Shown: positions 52,201 to 60,748 of the stretch, one piece after another
How the letters are laid out: each line of letters opens with the position of its first letter
Position numbering within the stretch: position 1 is the stretch's first letter
From: Candidatus Amarobacter glycogenicus
GTDB taxonomy: Bacteria; Chloroflexota; Dehalococcoidia; Tepidiformales; Tepidiformaceae
Direction of reading: 5' to 3'
Length of the DNA: 60,877 nucleotides
Assembly: GCA_016719395.1 (NCBI GenBank)
Contig: JADJZF010000006.1
Span: 215,001 to 275,877 of the forward strand
Position numbers and translations under genes: made by a program
The notes under the pieces: model-generated
Database searches by the model: none
Told to the model about the DNA's origin: nothing
Seen by the model: the letters and a program-made list of their open reading frames with translations, nothing else

Positions 52201-53811
52201 CTACATGCGGAAGATGCCCCATTGCGTGTCGCCGAAGGGGGCGTTGAGCGAGGCGGCGATGCCCAGACCGAGCACGCGCCGCGTATCCAGCGGGTCGATG
52301 ACGCCATCGTCCCAGAGGCGGGCGGTGCTGAAGTAGGGCGAGCCCTCCGCTTCGTAGCGTTCGATCGTGGGCGCCTTGAAGCGCTCCTGTTCCTCGGGCG
52401 AGAGTGTCTCGCCGCGGTCGAGCCGCACCTGCAGGAGGACCGAGGCCGCCTGTTCGCCGCCCATCACGCTGATGCGCGCGTTGGGCCACATCCAGAGTTG
52501 GCGCGGACCATAAGCGCGGCCGCACATCGCGTAGTTGCCGGCACCGAAACTCCCACCGATGACGACCGTGAACTTCGGGACATCGGCGCAGGCCACGGCG
52601 GTCACCATCTTGGCGCCGTCCTTGGCGATCCCGGCGTTTTCGTATTGTTTGCCCACCATGAAGCCAGTGATGTTCTGGAGGAAGACGAGCGGAGTCTTTC
52701 GCTGGGCGCAGAGCTGGACGAAGTGTGCCCCCTTCAGGGCGCTCTCGCCGAAGAGGATGCCGTTGTTCGCCACGATGCCGACGGGGTAGCCCATGATCCG
52801 GGCGAAACCGCAGACAAGCGTGGCACCGTAGCGAGCCTTGAACTCGTGGAAGCGTGAACCATCGACGATCCGGCCGATGACCTCGCGGACGTCCATCGAG
52901 TGCCGAAGATCGGCCGGGACGAGCCCGTAGAGCTCCTCGGGGTCGTGGTACGGCTCTTCGGGCTCGGTGGTTTCCCACGGGGGCGTCCGGCTCGAGGGGA
53001 TGCTTTCGATGATGCTGCGGACGATGCGTAGTGCCTCGCCGTCGTCCTCGGCGAGGTGGTCCGCGACTCCGCTGATGCGAGTGTGGACGTCGGCGCCGCC
53101 GAGCTCTTCCGCGGTCGTGACCTCGCCCGTCGCCGCCTTCACGAGAGGGGGTCCGCCAAGAAAGATCGTGCCGGTCCCCCTGACGATGACCGTTTCGTCG
53201 CTCATCGCCGGGACATAGGCGCCGCCTGCCGTGCACGAACCCATGACCGCGGCAACCTGGTAGATTCCCTTCGCGCTCATCCGTGCCTGGTTGTAGAAAA
53301 TGCGCCCGAAGTGTGTCCTGTCCGGGAAGACATCGTGCTGGAGCGGCAGAAACGCGCCTCCGGAATCGACCAGGTAGATGCAGGGAAGGTGGTTCTCCTC
53401 CGCGATCTCCTGCGCCCGTAGATGCTTTTTCACGGTCATCGGGTAGTAGGTGCCGCCTTTGACAGTCGCGTCGTTCGCGATGACGACGACTTCGCGTCCG
53501 TGCACCACACCCATCCCGGTAACGATCCCGGCGCTGGGCACGTCGTCTTCGTAAACGCTGGCGGCGGCGAGCGGGCTCAGTTCGAGGAAGGTTGTGGCAG
53601 GGTCGATGAGGCGCTGGATGCGTTCGCGGGCGAGCAGTTTGCCGCGTTCGTGGTGTCGGGCGATGTACTCCGGCCCGCCGGCGAGGGCGACAACGTCCAG
53701 CCTGGCGCGCAGGTCTGCGGCGAGTTCGAGGTTTCGCGCGCGGTTCGCTTTGTACTGCGGGTCGCGCAAATCGACGCGGGTGGGAAGCTCGGGAACATCG
53801 TGCCAGCGCAT
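52201..53811 (-). CDS. Acyl-CoA carboxylase carboxyltransferase subunit (beta)
   Basis: 536 residues. Crotonase-type N and C lobes: the first with VDSGGAFLPLQHDVFPD and AVMGSCTAGGAYVPAMSDE, the second with FLQNITGFMVGKQYE and VIGGSFGAGNYAMCGRAY. LWDDGVIDPLDTRRVLGLGI at the end resembles methylcrotonyl/geranyl-CoA carboxylase beta subunits more than propionyl-CoA ones. Works with the alpha subunit at 47835, which lies on the other strand, so the two have separate promoters. Confidence 0.93.
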   Translation of the reverse strand: MRWHDVPELPTRVDLRDPQYKANRARNLELAADLRARLDVVALAGGPEYIARHHERGKLLARERIQRLIDPATTFLELSPLAAASVYEDDVPSAGIVTGMGVVHGREVVVIANDATVKGGTYYPMTVKKHLRAQEIAEENHLPCIYLVDSGGAFLPLQHDVFPDRTHFGRIFYNQARMSAKGIYQVAAVMGSCTAGGAYVPAMSDETVIVRGTGTIFLGGPPLVKAATGEVTTAEELGGADVHTRISGVADHLAEDDGEALRIVRSIIESIPSSRTPPWETTEPEEPYHDPEELYGLVPADLRHSMDVREVIGRIVDGSRFHEFKARYGATLVCGFARIMGYPVGIVANNGILFGESALKGAHFVQLCAQRKTPLVFLQNITGFMVGKQYENAGIAKDGAKMVTAVACADVPKFTVVIGGSFGAGNYAMCGRAYGPRQLWMWPNARISVMGGEQAASVLLQVRLDRGETLSPEEQERFKAPTIERYEAEGSPYFSTARLWDDGVIDPLDTRRVLGLGIAASLNAPFGDTQWGIFRM

Positions 53812-53817
53812 GGGCGA

Positions 53818-53823
53818 AGCTTA
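53818..53823 (-). promoter_or_regulatory. -10 element of a leaderless gene
   Basis: TAAGCT on the minus strand, exactly 6 nt before the ATG at 53811. Confidence 0.6.
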
Positions 53824-53891
53824 CGGCGGGAAGGGAGGAAAGAGGAAAGACGAAAGAGGAACGCCGGGGCGCTGATCAAGCCAGCCGCGCC

Positions 53892-54623
53892 CTACCCGGT
53901 GACCGCACCCACGATAGCGACCGAACCGCTGACCAGCAGGATGGCGTAGACCATCCTGCGGAAGATGGCCGCGTTCACCTTCTCGAACAGGCCGTTGCCG
54001 ATGCGCTGGCCGATGAAGACGGCGGGTACCGAGAGCGCGAATGCGACGAAGACGTAAGGCTCCGCTGTCCCCGAAGCGAGGAGGAGGAGTACCGCCACCG
54101 CCGACGTCACGGCGAAGAACGTGGCGATGGTTGCGCGGAACTGGAGCGGCGGTAGTCCCCGGCCCTGGAGGTACATGACGACAGGCGGCCCCGACATGCT
54201 GGTGCTGGTGTTCAGGATGCCGCTGGTGAGGCCTGCCGCGAGGTCGCCGAGGACACCCGCCCGGTGCAGTTCGAGCCCACGCATGAGGAGCAAGGTGAAC
54301 ACGATGACCATGATGGCGATCACGAGCTTTAGCGCAGTCGGGTCGAGGAGCAGAAGGACGGCGAGTCCGATCGGCATTCCGACGAACGAACCGGCCATCA
54401 GCGTCACCGCCGTTCGCCGGTCGGCCGAATGACGAAGGGTGCGGGATTGCATGCCGCTCGCAACCGTCGACATCAGGTTCGAAAGCAACACCGTATCGCG
54501 GGGGCCAATCAGGATGGCCAGGAATGGGACGATAAACAGGGCGAAGCCGAACCCCGAGAGCGACTGGATGATGGCCGCTGTTGCGGCGAGTGCGACGATG
54601 GCGACGGCGGTCGGCCAATCCAT
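53892..54623 (-). CDS. TauE/SafE-family membrane permease
   Basis: 243 residues, about eight membrane helices, starting MDWPTAVAIVALAATA. Helix pair after SLSGFGFALFIVPFLAILI and NTSTSMSGPPVVMYLQG match the TauE/SafE (DUF81) sulfite/organosulfur exporter family. Substrate is not deduced. Start at 54623 is from the leaderless promoter; longer frames overlap the divergent gene. Confidence 0.88.
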   Translation of the reverse strand: MDWPTAVAIVALAATAAIIQSLSGFGFALFIVPFLAILIGPRDTVLLSNLMSTVASGMQSRTLRHSADRRTAVTLMAGSFVGMPIGLAVLLLLDPTALKLVIAIMVIVFTLLLMRGLELHRAGVLGDLAAGLTSGILNTSTSMSGPPVVMYLQGRGLPPLQFRATIATFFAVTSAVAVLLLLASGTAEPYVFVAFALSVPAVFIGQRIGNGLFEKVNAAIFRRMVYAILLVSGSVAIVGAVTG

Positions 54624-54629
54624 CTGCCG

Positions 54630-54635
54630 GTTATA
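54630..54635 (-). promoter_or_regulatory. -10 element of a leaderless gene
   Basis: TATAAC on the minus strand, exactly 6 nt before the ATG at 54623. Confidence 0.55.
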
Positions 54636-54686
54636 GATGAGCGAGCCGCTACAGACCTTGCGTTCGACATTGCGTGGGCGCCAATC

Positions 54687-54692
54687 GACAAT
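54687..54692 (+). promoter_or_regulatory. -10 element of a leaderless gene
   Basis: GACAAT, exactly 6 nt before the ATG at 54699; divergent from the permease promoter about 50 bp away. Confidence 0.45.
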
Positions 54693-54698
54693 CCGCCC

Positions 54699-55391
54699 AT
54701 GGAAGTAGCGAACGAACTCATGGTCCGCGGGATCGTCGTCGGTGTGTTCCAGGAAAACTGCTGGGTTGTCGGCAACCGGCGGACGGGCGAGGCGATCTGC
54801 ATCGACCCCGGCGATCAACCGGCGGAGATCCTGGCGCTGGCGAAAGACATGGGTGTGACGATCAAGTACATCGCGAACTCACATGCCCACATCGACCACG
54901 TGATGGGCGTCCATGGCGTGCATGCGGCCACCGGTGCGAAGTTCCTGTTGCACCGGGGCGACCTGGACCTGCTGCGGAACGGCTGGAAGGGCACCGCCGC
55001 GCGCTTCGGTCTCGATGTGAGCCAGGGGCCGCCGGACCCGGATCAGTTCGTCGCCCACGACGACATCGTGGAGGTCGACGGGTTGCGGCTGCGCTGCATC
55101 GAAACCCCCGGCCATACGCCGGGCAGTGTGAGCTTCTACGCAGAAGAGGGCATGCTTTTCAGCGGCGACACGCTCTTTCGCGGTTCAATCGGCCGGACTG
55201 ACCTGCCCGGTGGCAGCATGGATCACGAGATGAACAGCATCTGCGAAAGGTTGTTGGTGCTGCCGGAGGAGACCGTCGTCCTCCCCGGGCACATGGAACA
55301 GACGACGGTCGCGTTCGAGAAGAAGCACAACCCCTTCGTCCTCGAATGGATGCGGCGTGGGACCGATTCCCCGCCGTGGCCGCGGCAATGA
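54699..55391 (+). CDS. Metallo-beta-lactamase-fold hydrolase (glyoxalase II-like)
   Basis: 230 residues. Zinc site NSHAHIDHVMG, TPGHTPGSVS, FSGDTLF and VLPGHMEQT. Closest to YcbL/GloB-type hydrolases acting on thioesters such as S-lactoylglutathione, though glutathione is rare in this group, so another thiol is likely. The next gene overlaps by ATGA. Confidence 0.88.
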   Translation: MEVANELMVRGIVVGVFQENCWVVGNRRTGEAICIDPGDQPAEILALAKDMGVTIKYIANSHAHIDHVMGVHGVHAATGAKFLLHRGDLDLLRNGWKGTAARFGLDVSQGPPDPDQFVAHDDIVEVDGLRLRCIETPGHTPGSVSFYAEEGMLFSGDTLFRGSIGRTDLPGGSMDHEMNSICERLLVLPEETVVLPGHMEQTTVAFEKKHNPFVLEWMRRGTDSPPWPRQ

Positions 55392-56803
55392 CCCTCTCGA
55401 TCGCCTTCCATGGCGCAGCCGGCACCGTCACCGGGTCGAGGAACCTGGTTACCGCCGACGACACCCGCGTACTCATCGATTGCGGGATGTTCCAGGGCGT
55501 CCGCGAACTGCGGGAACTGAACTGGCTGCCCGCCCCTTTCCCGCCGAACTCGCCAGACGCCGTCCTCCTCACGCACGCCCACGTTGACCACACCGGCTGG
55601 CTCCCGCGGCTGGTGAAGGAGGGCTACAGGGGACCGGTCTACACCACACCGGCCACCGCGGAAATGACACGCATCCTCCTCCTCGATTCCGCCAAGCTGC
55701 AACAAGAAGACGCCGAATACGCGAACCGCAAGGGCTTCAGCCGCCACCGCCCCGCCCTGCCGCTCTATACCGAGAAGGACGTCGAGCGGACCCTGGGCCT
55801 GTTCCATACGGTCGAGTACGGGGACCCGGTGCACATCGGGAAGACTGTCACGGCCCGCTTCCGGAATGCCGGACACATCCTCGGGTCGGCGTTCATCGAA
55901 CTGGAATGCACGACCCGCGAAGGTAAAGCGACCCTGGTATTCAGTGGAGACCTCGGCCGCTACAACGCACCGCTCCATAGCGACCCGGACCCATTGCCCG
56001 AGTGCGACATCCTCGTGATGGAATCGACCTATGGCGACCGAAGCCACAGCGACGAGCCCATCGCGGATCAGATAGCGGAGGCTTTCGGCCCGGCCATCGA
56101 ACGCGGCGGGGTCATCCTCATCCCGTCGTTTGCCGTGGCGCGCGCGCAACTCGTGGCCCTGATCCTGCGGGACCTCATCCACGACAAGCGGCTGCCGGAG
56201 ATCCCGATTCACGTCGATTCGCCGATGGCTTCGGATGTGACTGCGATCTACAACCGCTACATCCGGTCGGAATCACTGGATCAAGGTATCCCACACACGA
56301 CTCCCCACTCGCTCTTCCCTTCGAACGTGCGCTTCCACAGGACGGTGAAGGAATCGATGCAGTTGAACGACATGGCGGGTCCGCGGATCATCATCTCCGC
56401 GAGCGGCATGCTGGCTGGCGGGCGCGTGTTGCACCACCTCAAGCGCCTTGCGCCGGACCCGAAGAATCTCATCGTCCTCGTTGGCTACCAGGCGGTCGGT
56501 ACGCGTGGACGTGACCTCGCCGACGGCAAGCGCACCGTCCGCATCCACGGCCAGGATGTACGGGTCCAGGCGCAGGTGGAAGACATCCACGGGCTCTCCG
56601 CACACGCAGACCGTGACGAACTGTTCCGGTGGATCGAGACGCAGCCGAAGCGCCCGCGGGCGGTCTACCTCACTCATGGTGAGGGCGACCAGCGCGAGGC
56701 ACTGCGGGCGGCGCTGTACGAGCGGCTCGAGGTCGTCGGCTTGCTCCCCGAGATGAACCAGGAACACGACCTCCACTGGCTGTTCAAAGGCGAACCTGCA
56801 TAG
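55388..56803 (+). CDS. Beta-CASP metallo-beta-lactamase, predicted ribonuclease
   Basis: 471 residues. MBL core with THAHVDHTGWLPRL, GHILGSAFIEL and SGDLGRY, a beta-CASP insertion (about 190-370) with IPSFAVARAQ and SASGMLAGGRVLHHL, and a C-terminal MBL part VEDIHGLSAHADRDEL. This set is that of CPSF/YSH1-like RNA-processing nucleases (RNA-specificity type). Overlaps the previous gene by four bases, so coupled. Confidence 0.9.
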   Translation: MTLSIAFHGAAGTVTGSRNLVTADDTRVLIDCGMFQGVRELRELNWLPAPFPPNSPDAVLLTHAHVDHTGWLPRLVKEGYRGPVYTTPATAEMTRILLLDSAKLQQEDAEYANRKGFSRHRPALPLYTEKDVERTLGLFHTVEYGDPVHIGKTVTARFRNAGHILGSAFIELECTTREGKATLVFSGDLGRYNAPLHSDPDPLPECDILVMESTYGDRSHSDEPIADQIAEAFGPAIERGGVILIPSFAVARAQLVALILRDLIHDKRLPEIPIHVDSPMASDVTAIYNRYIRSESLDQGIPHTTPHSLFPSNVRFHRTVKESMQLNDMAGPRIIISASGMLAGGRVLHHLKRLAPDPKNLIVLVGYQAVGTRGRDLADGKRTVRIHGQDVRVQAQVEDIHGLSAHADRDELFRWIETQPKRPRAVYLTHGEGDQREALRAALYERLEVVGLLPEMNQEHDLHWLFKGEPA

Positions 56804-56828
56804 CCCCGACCCTTTCCCGGCGGACGGG

Positions 56829-56834
56829 TAGGCT
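56829..56834 (+). promoter_or_regulatory. -10 element of a leaderless gene
   Basis: TAGGCT, exactly 6 nt before the GTG at 56841. Confidence 0.6.
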
Positions 56835-56840
56835 AGTGGT

Positions 56841-58070
56841 GTGGGGTTTCGCTTTGTGCCCGCGGGTGTAGTCGAGTACCGGCCGTGGAGGCCCCCGGCA
56901 TGGGCATTGCTGCTGGTCGTTGCGTCACTCACCGGCACGTGTCTTGGCATCGGCATCGCGGCCCTCTGGCCGAAAGGGCCCGTCGGCGACGATGAATACC
57001 AGCTCTGGCGCTGGGAGGCGAACACGTTGCTCGACAACGCGTTCGCGCGTCTCGGCATCGGCCCCGACCCGGACGAGGAGGACGGTGAGTCCGCGCTTGC
57101 ACGCTACTTCGAGTTGACGAGCCAGATCCGCGGCCTCTACACCGCCGCCGACCCCGACGAAGTAGCGATTGAGGCGCTCACAAATGAGCGCGCGACGTTC
57201 GAGAACGACGTGGAACGGTTGCTCGAACGGTACATCGATGAGGCGGTCGACAGCGTCGGGCTGGAACGCGGGCTCCCGCTCTTCAACGCCGTCCGTATCA
57301 CATGGCCCCCCGTCGACTTCGAACTGACCAACCCGCCCCAGTTGCTGGTCCGTTCGCCCCGGGACGAGATAAAGCGCGATGGGGACACGTTGCTGAAGAA
57401 CGACCTGACGCTCCGCGACATCGAGCGGTTGGAAGCGAAGACCACGGATGAGGACACGGTTTCCATCGTTGTCTCCATCGGCGGGCTGGCGGCTTACCCG
57501 GCGATCGTCCGCGATGACCGCGCCTTCGATTCGGTCCTGGAGACGGCTTCCCACGAGTGGGTGCATCACTACCTCGCGTTCTTTCCTCTCGGCGAACAGT
57601 GGGGAAACGGGGGAGACGCGGAAACGCTGAACGAGACGACAGCCAGCATCGCCGGCCGCGAGATCGCCAACCTCGTGCGGTTGAACCACCCGATCGTCCT
57701 CGCTGAGGGCGCCGATGGCCGCGCCCCCGCCCGTCCCGCACCCACCGTGGACTTCGGTGCGGAAATGCGGGCGCTCCGGCTCACGGTCGATGACCTGCTC
57801 AAACAGGGAAACGTGACCGGCGCCGAGCGCGCTATGGAAGAGAAGCGCGTCTATCTCAACGCCAACGGCTTCAGCATCCGCAAGATCAACCAGGCGTACT
57901 TCGCCTTCTACGGCACGTATGCCGATAGTCCGCAGTCATCGAACCCGGTCGGGCCAAAAATCGAGAAGGTCTGGGAATTGACCCGGGACGTGGGGCTCTT
58001 CCTGAGGATCATGCGCGATGTGCGGGACGTGGAAGGCCTCGATGAGGCCATCGCCGACCTTGGCGGTTGA
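56841..58070 (+). CDS. Membrane-anchored HExxH protein, putative metallopeptidase
   Basis: 409 residues. One N-terminal helix (about 20-43), then an extracytoplasmic domain rich in acidic helices. ASHEWVHHYLAF (about 237) has the HExxH zinc motif, and the downstream Glu of NETTASIAGREI is a likely third ligand. Long charged C-terminal helices follow. No family known to me; peptidase activity is inferred from the motif. Confidence 0.75.
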   Translation: MGFRFVPAGVVEYRPWRPPAWALLLVVASLTGTCLGIGIAALWPKGPVGDDEYQLWRWEANTLLDNAFARLGIGPDPDEEDGESALARYFELTSQIRGLYTAADPDEVAIEALTNERATFENDVERLLERYIDEAVDSVGLERGLPLFNAVRITWPPVDFELTNPPQLLVRSPRDEIKRDGDTLLKNDLTLRDIERLEAKTTDEDTVSIVVSIGGLAAYPAIVRDDRAFDSVLETASHEWVHHYLAFFPLGEQWGNGGDAETLNETTASIAGREIANLVRLNHPIVLAEGADGRAPARPAPTVDFGAEMRALRLTVDDLLKQGNVTGAERAMEEKRVYLNANGFSIRKINQAYFAFYGTYADSPQSSNPVGPKIEKVWELTRDVGLFLRIMRDVRDVEGLDEAIADLGG

Positions 58071-58071
58071 A

Positions 58072-58917
58072 TCAGGCCATTCGGTTCGTGCGGAGGTGCG
58101 CCATGATGGCGTCGCTCACGGCTTCGAACTTCTCCTGGATCAGCCAGTGGCCCGCGTCGAGCTCGACGAACGTGTAAGGGCCTTTCATGAACTGCGCGCT
58201 GTTTTCGACGCGGCGCGGCCGATGGCACTGTCCTGGTTCCCCCAGATCAGGAGCGTCGGCGTCTCCACGTCACCGAACGCGTCGGAGGGTGCGATGCCGC
58301 CCGGAACCGCGATACCAGTTGAGGGCGCCGGTGAGTGCTCCCGGCTGGGTGAAGACCGAGAGGTACTCGCGGCGTTCTTCCTCCGAGCTGGCGCTCCAGA
58401 TGTTCTTCAGTCCTGCGAAATCGTTGGCCGAAAGCGCCGCTTCGGCGACGCCCGGGTCCTGGAAGAACGTGACGTAGGTACTCCGCTGCGCCTGGTCGGC
58501 GTCTTCGCGAATGGCCCGGCCGAAGGCACCGACGTGCGGCACCGAGAGGGCCGACCAGCTAACGATGCGCTCGGGGTAGAGCGCGACCGCCGACCATCCC
58601 GCGCCGGCGCCCCAGTCGTGGCCGACGAGGTGGAACTTGTCGACGCCCCAGGCGTCGGCGAGTGCGATCACGTCGGAGGCCATGTCTTCGTAGCGGTAGT
58701 TCTGGATTCCATCGGGGCGAGCGCCGGGCGAGTAACCGCGCTGGTCCGGCGCCATGCAGCGGTAGCCCGCCGCTTCGAGCCGGGGGAGGAGGTCGACCCA
58801 CATGTGTGACGTCTCCGGAAAGCCGTGGAGCAGGATCACGGGTTCTCCCGAGCCGCCGGCGAACCGGCAGCGGAAGGTCATGTTGTTGGCAACGAGTTCT
58901 CGGTGTGTGGTCGGCAC
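58072..58917 (-). pseudogene. Alpha/beta hydrolase (epoxide hydrolase-like) with two frame breaks
   Basis: From GTG 58917, VILLHGFPETSHMW, DQRGYSPG and VGHDWGAGAGW (nucleophile Asp) are in frame, then the frame ends early. Reading on with a break near 58297-58303 gives GIAPSDAFGDVETPTLLIWGNQDSA, and another near 58201-58214 restores VENSAQFMKGPYTFVEL and DAGHWLIQEKF (catalytic His) to a stop at 58072. All family elements are thus present over three frames. First break: one extra base or two missing; second: one missing. Confidence 0.8.
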
Positions 58918-58988
58918 GTTGTGGCTCCTCGATGGGCTCGCCGGAGTGTAGCGGGCCGCGTCCTCCGCGGCACTCCCGCGTGCCGTGG

Positions 58989-58994
58989 TAGCCT
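58989..58994 (+). promoter_or_regulatory. -10 element of a leaderless gene
   Basis: TAGCCT, exactly 6 nt before the GTG at 59001. Confidence 0.6.
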
Positions 58995-59000
58995 CAACCC

Positions 59001-60161
59001 GTGTACGACGTGGTCGTCCTGGGCGCCGGTGCTGCCGGGTTGATGTGCGCGATGGAGGCCGGCCGGCGCGGTCGCCGGGTGCTCGTGCTCGAGCGAAACG
59101 ATCAGCCGGGGAAGAAGATCCTTATCTCGGGTGGCGGGCGCTGCAACTTCACCAACCTGTACGCGGGCCCCGAGCACTACTACTCCGAGAACCCCGACTT
59201 CTGCCGCTCGGCGCTGGCCGCCTACCCGCCGGCGTCGTTCATCGCTCTGGTCGAATCGCACGGGATCGCCTATCACGAGAAGAAGCTCGGCCAGCTGTTC
59301 TGCGATGGTTCGGCCCGCGAGGTCCTGGACATGCTGCTCGATGAGTGCAGCGCGGCCGGCGTCGAATTGCGGTTCGGTCGCCAGGTCCTGGAGGTTTCGA
59401 AGGACGACTCCTTCCGGGTCGTGACAGACTCGGGCGTGGTTGAAGCGGAGTCGCTGGTGGTCGCTACCGGCGGGCTTTCAATCCCCCAGCTCGGCGCCAG
59501 CGGCCTGGGCTACGAGATTGCCGTGCAGTTCGGTCTTCGCCGCGTAAGGACGAGGCCCGGGCTCGTGCCCTTCACGTTTTTGAAGCAGGACCTGGAGTTC
59601 TTCAGATCCTGAGCGGCGTCTCGCTCGAAGTGACCGTTCGGTGTGGCGACGAGGCGTTCAGCGAGCGCATGCTCTTCACGCACAGGCCCGAGCGGCCCGG
59701 CGATCCTCCAGATCTCCAACGTCTGGAAGCCCGGCCAGGCGGTCGTCATCGACCTGTTCCCGAAGGTCTCGATGCGGGACGCGTTGGCGGCCGCGCACCA
59801 GAGCACTCGCGAACTGGTGAGCATCCTCGCTGACTACGTGCCGAAGCGCTTCGCGCAGGCCTGGTGTGCGAGCTTCGCCCCCTCGCGTCCGATGAATCGT
59901 TTCACCAGCGAACAACTCCACGCCATCGCGGCTCGCCTCCACGCGTGGGAACTTCGGCCCGCCGGCACCGCAGGGTTCGGAAAGGCTGAAGTCACGCTCG
60001 GGGGCGTCGACACACGCGACCTCAACTCCAGGACGCTGGAGTCCCGAAACGTCCGCGGGCTCTTCTTCATCGGCGAGGTGGTGGATGTCACCGGCTGGCT
60101 GGGCGGGTACAACTTCCAGTGGGCCTGGTCCTCGGGGTTCGCGGCGGGTCAGGTTGCGTGA
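59001..60161 (+). pseudogene. BaiN/HI0933-family flavoprotein gene with two frame breaks
   Basis: First frame (59001 to about 59609): VVLGAGAAGLMCAMEAG Rossmann motif, KKILISGGGRCNFTN, LVVATGGLSIPQLGASG. The family continuation LSGVSLEVTVRCGDEAFSER is in a second frame after AGA-TC near 59610 (one base missing), and from about 59684 a third frame gives PSGPAILQISNVW and GLFFIGEVVDVTGWLGGYNF to 60161 (two bases missing). Family enzymes use FAD, some reduce bile-acid or similar intermediates. Intact otherwise. Confidence 0.82.
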
Positions 60162-60224
60162 ATGGGCTTGCCCGCGCAGGAACTCCGGCTGCGATGTATA
60201 CCCAACGTACATAGGAGGCCCGCG

Positions 60225-60677
60225 ATGCACACAAAGGTTTCGAAGTGGGGCAACAGCCTCGCAGTGCGGATTCCCGCCGCGATAGCCGAACAGGTCAATA
60301 TCACCTGCGGCGGCACGGTCGATCTCAAGGTCGTCAACGGCCAACTCGTCGTTGTTCCAGCACGCGTCCACGTGCCGACCCTCGATGAGCTGCTGGATAA
60401 GCTCGATCCCGGGACGCTCCATGGAGAAGTGAACTTGGGGCGGCCGGTTGGGAATGGAGCCTGGCGACCGGCCTCGCAGTCTGTTGCCCGGTCACCTCGC
60501 GGGTCAGGTTACGTCTTGGAGTACCTCCTCCCCGGGGACGCGCCGGCCCGCGGCGCGGTGCTAACGGACCAGATCCGGTCCCTGGGTTGGCGCGAGCGAA
60601 ACGCGGAACTCATCGGCCGGTTGGACACCACGTCTCTCGAAACCGTGCTCGGCATGGCGAGAGAGATGCTCGCCTGA
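60225..60677 (+). CDS. MazE-type antitoxin fused to the C-terminal half of a MazF toxin
   Basis: 150 codons. Residues 1-80 are a complete AbrB/MazE antitoxin (KVSKWGNSLAVRIPAAI, ending LHGEVNLGRPVGNGAW). The frame then continues without a stop into GYVLEYLLPGDAPARGAVLTDQIRSLGW, which is the C-terminal half of MazF. The first MazF half, including its catalytic Arg and Thr, is missing, and between the two the sequence GLAVCCPVTSRV lies in another frame. So the toxin is truncated by deletion and probably inactive. AGGAGG lies upstream; TGTATACCCAACGTACATA may be the operator. Confidence 0.8.
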   Translation: MHTKVSKWGNSLAVRIPAAIAEQVNITCGGTVDLKVVNGQLVVVPARVHVPTLDELLDKLDPGTLHGEVNLGRPVGNGAWRPASQSVARSPRGSGYVLEYLLPGDAPARGAVLTDQIRSLGWRERNAELIGRLDTTSLETVLGMAREMLA

Positions 60678-60694
60678 AGGCCGGCTGGAGTGCA

Positions 60695-60725
60695 CGAAGG
60701 CCCCGCACTGCGGGGCCTTCGCACT
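60695..60725. terminator. Bidirectional intrinsic terminator
   Basis: CGAAGGCCCCGC (60695-60706) and GCGGGGCCTTCG (60710-60721) pair perfectly around ACT. It lies between the mazEF remnant and the convergent ThDP gene. Confidence 0.75.
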
Positions 60726-60748
60726 GTTCGTCGAACGGTCCGATTCGC

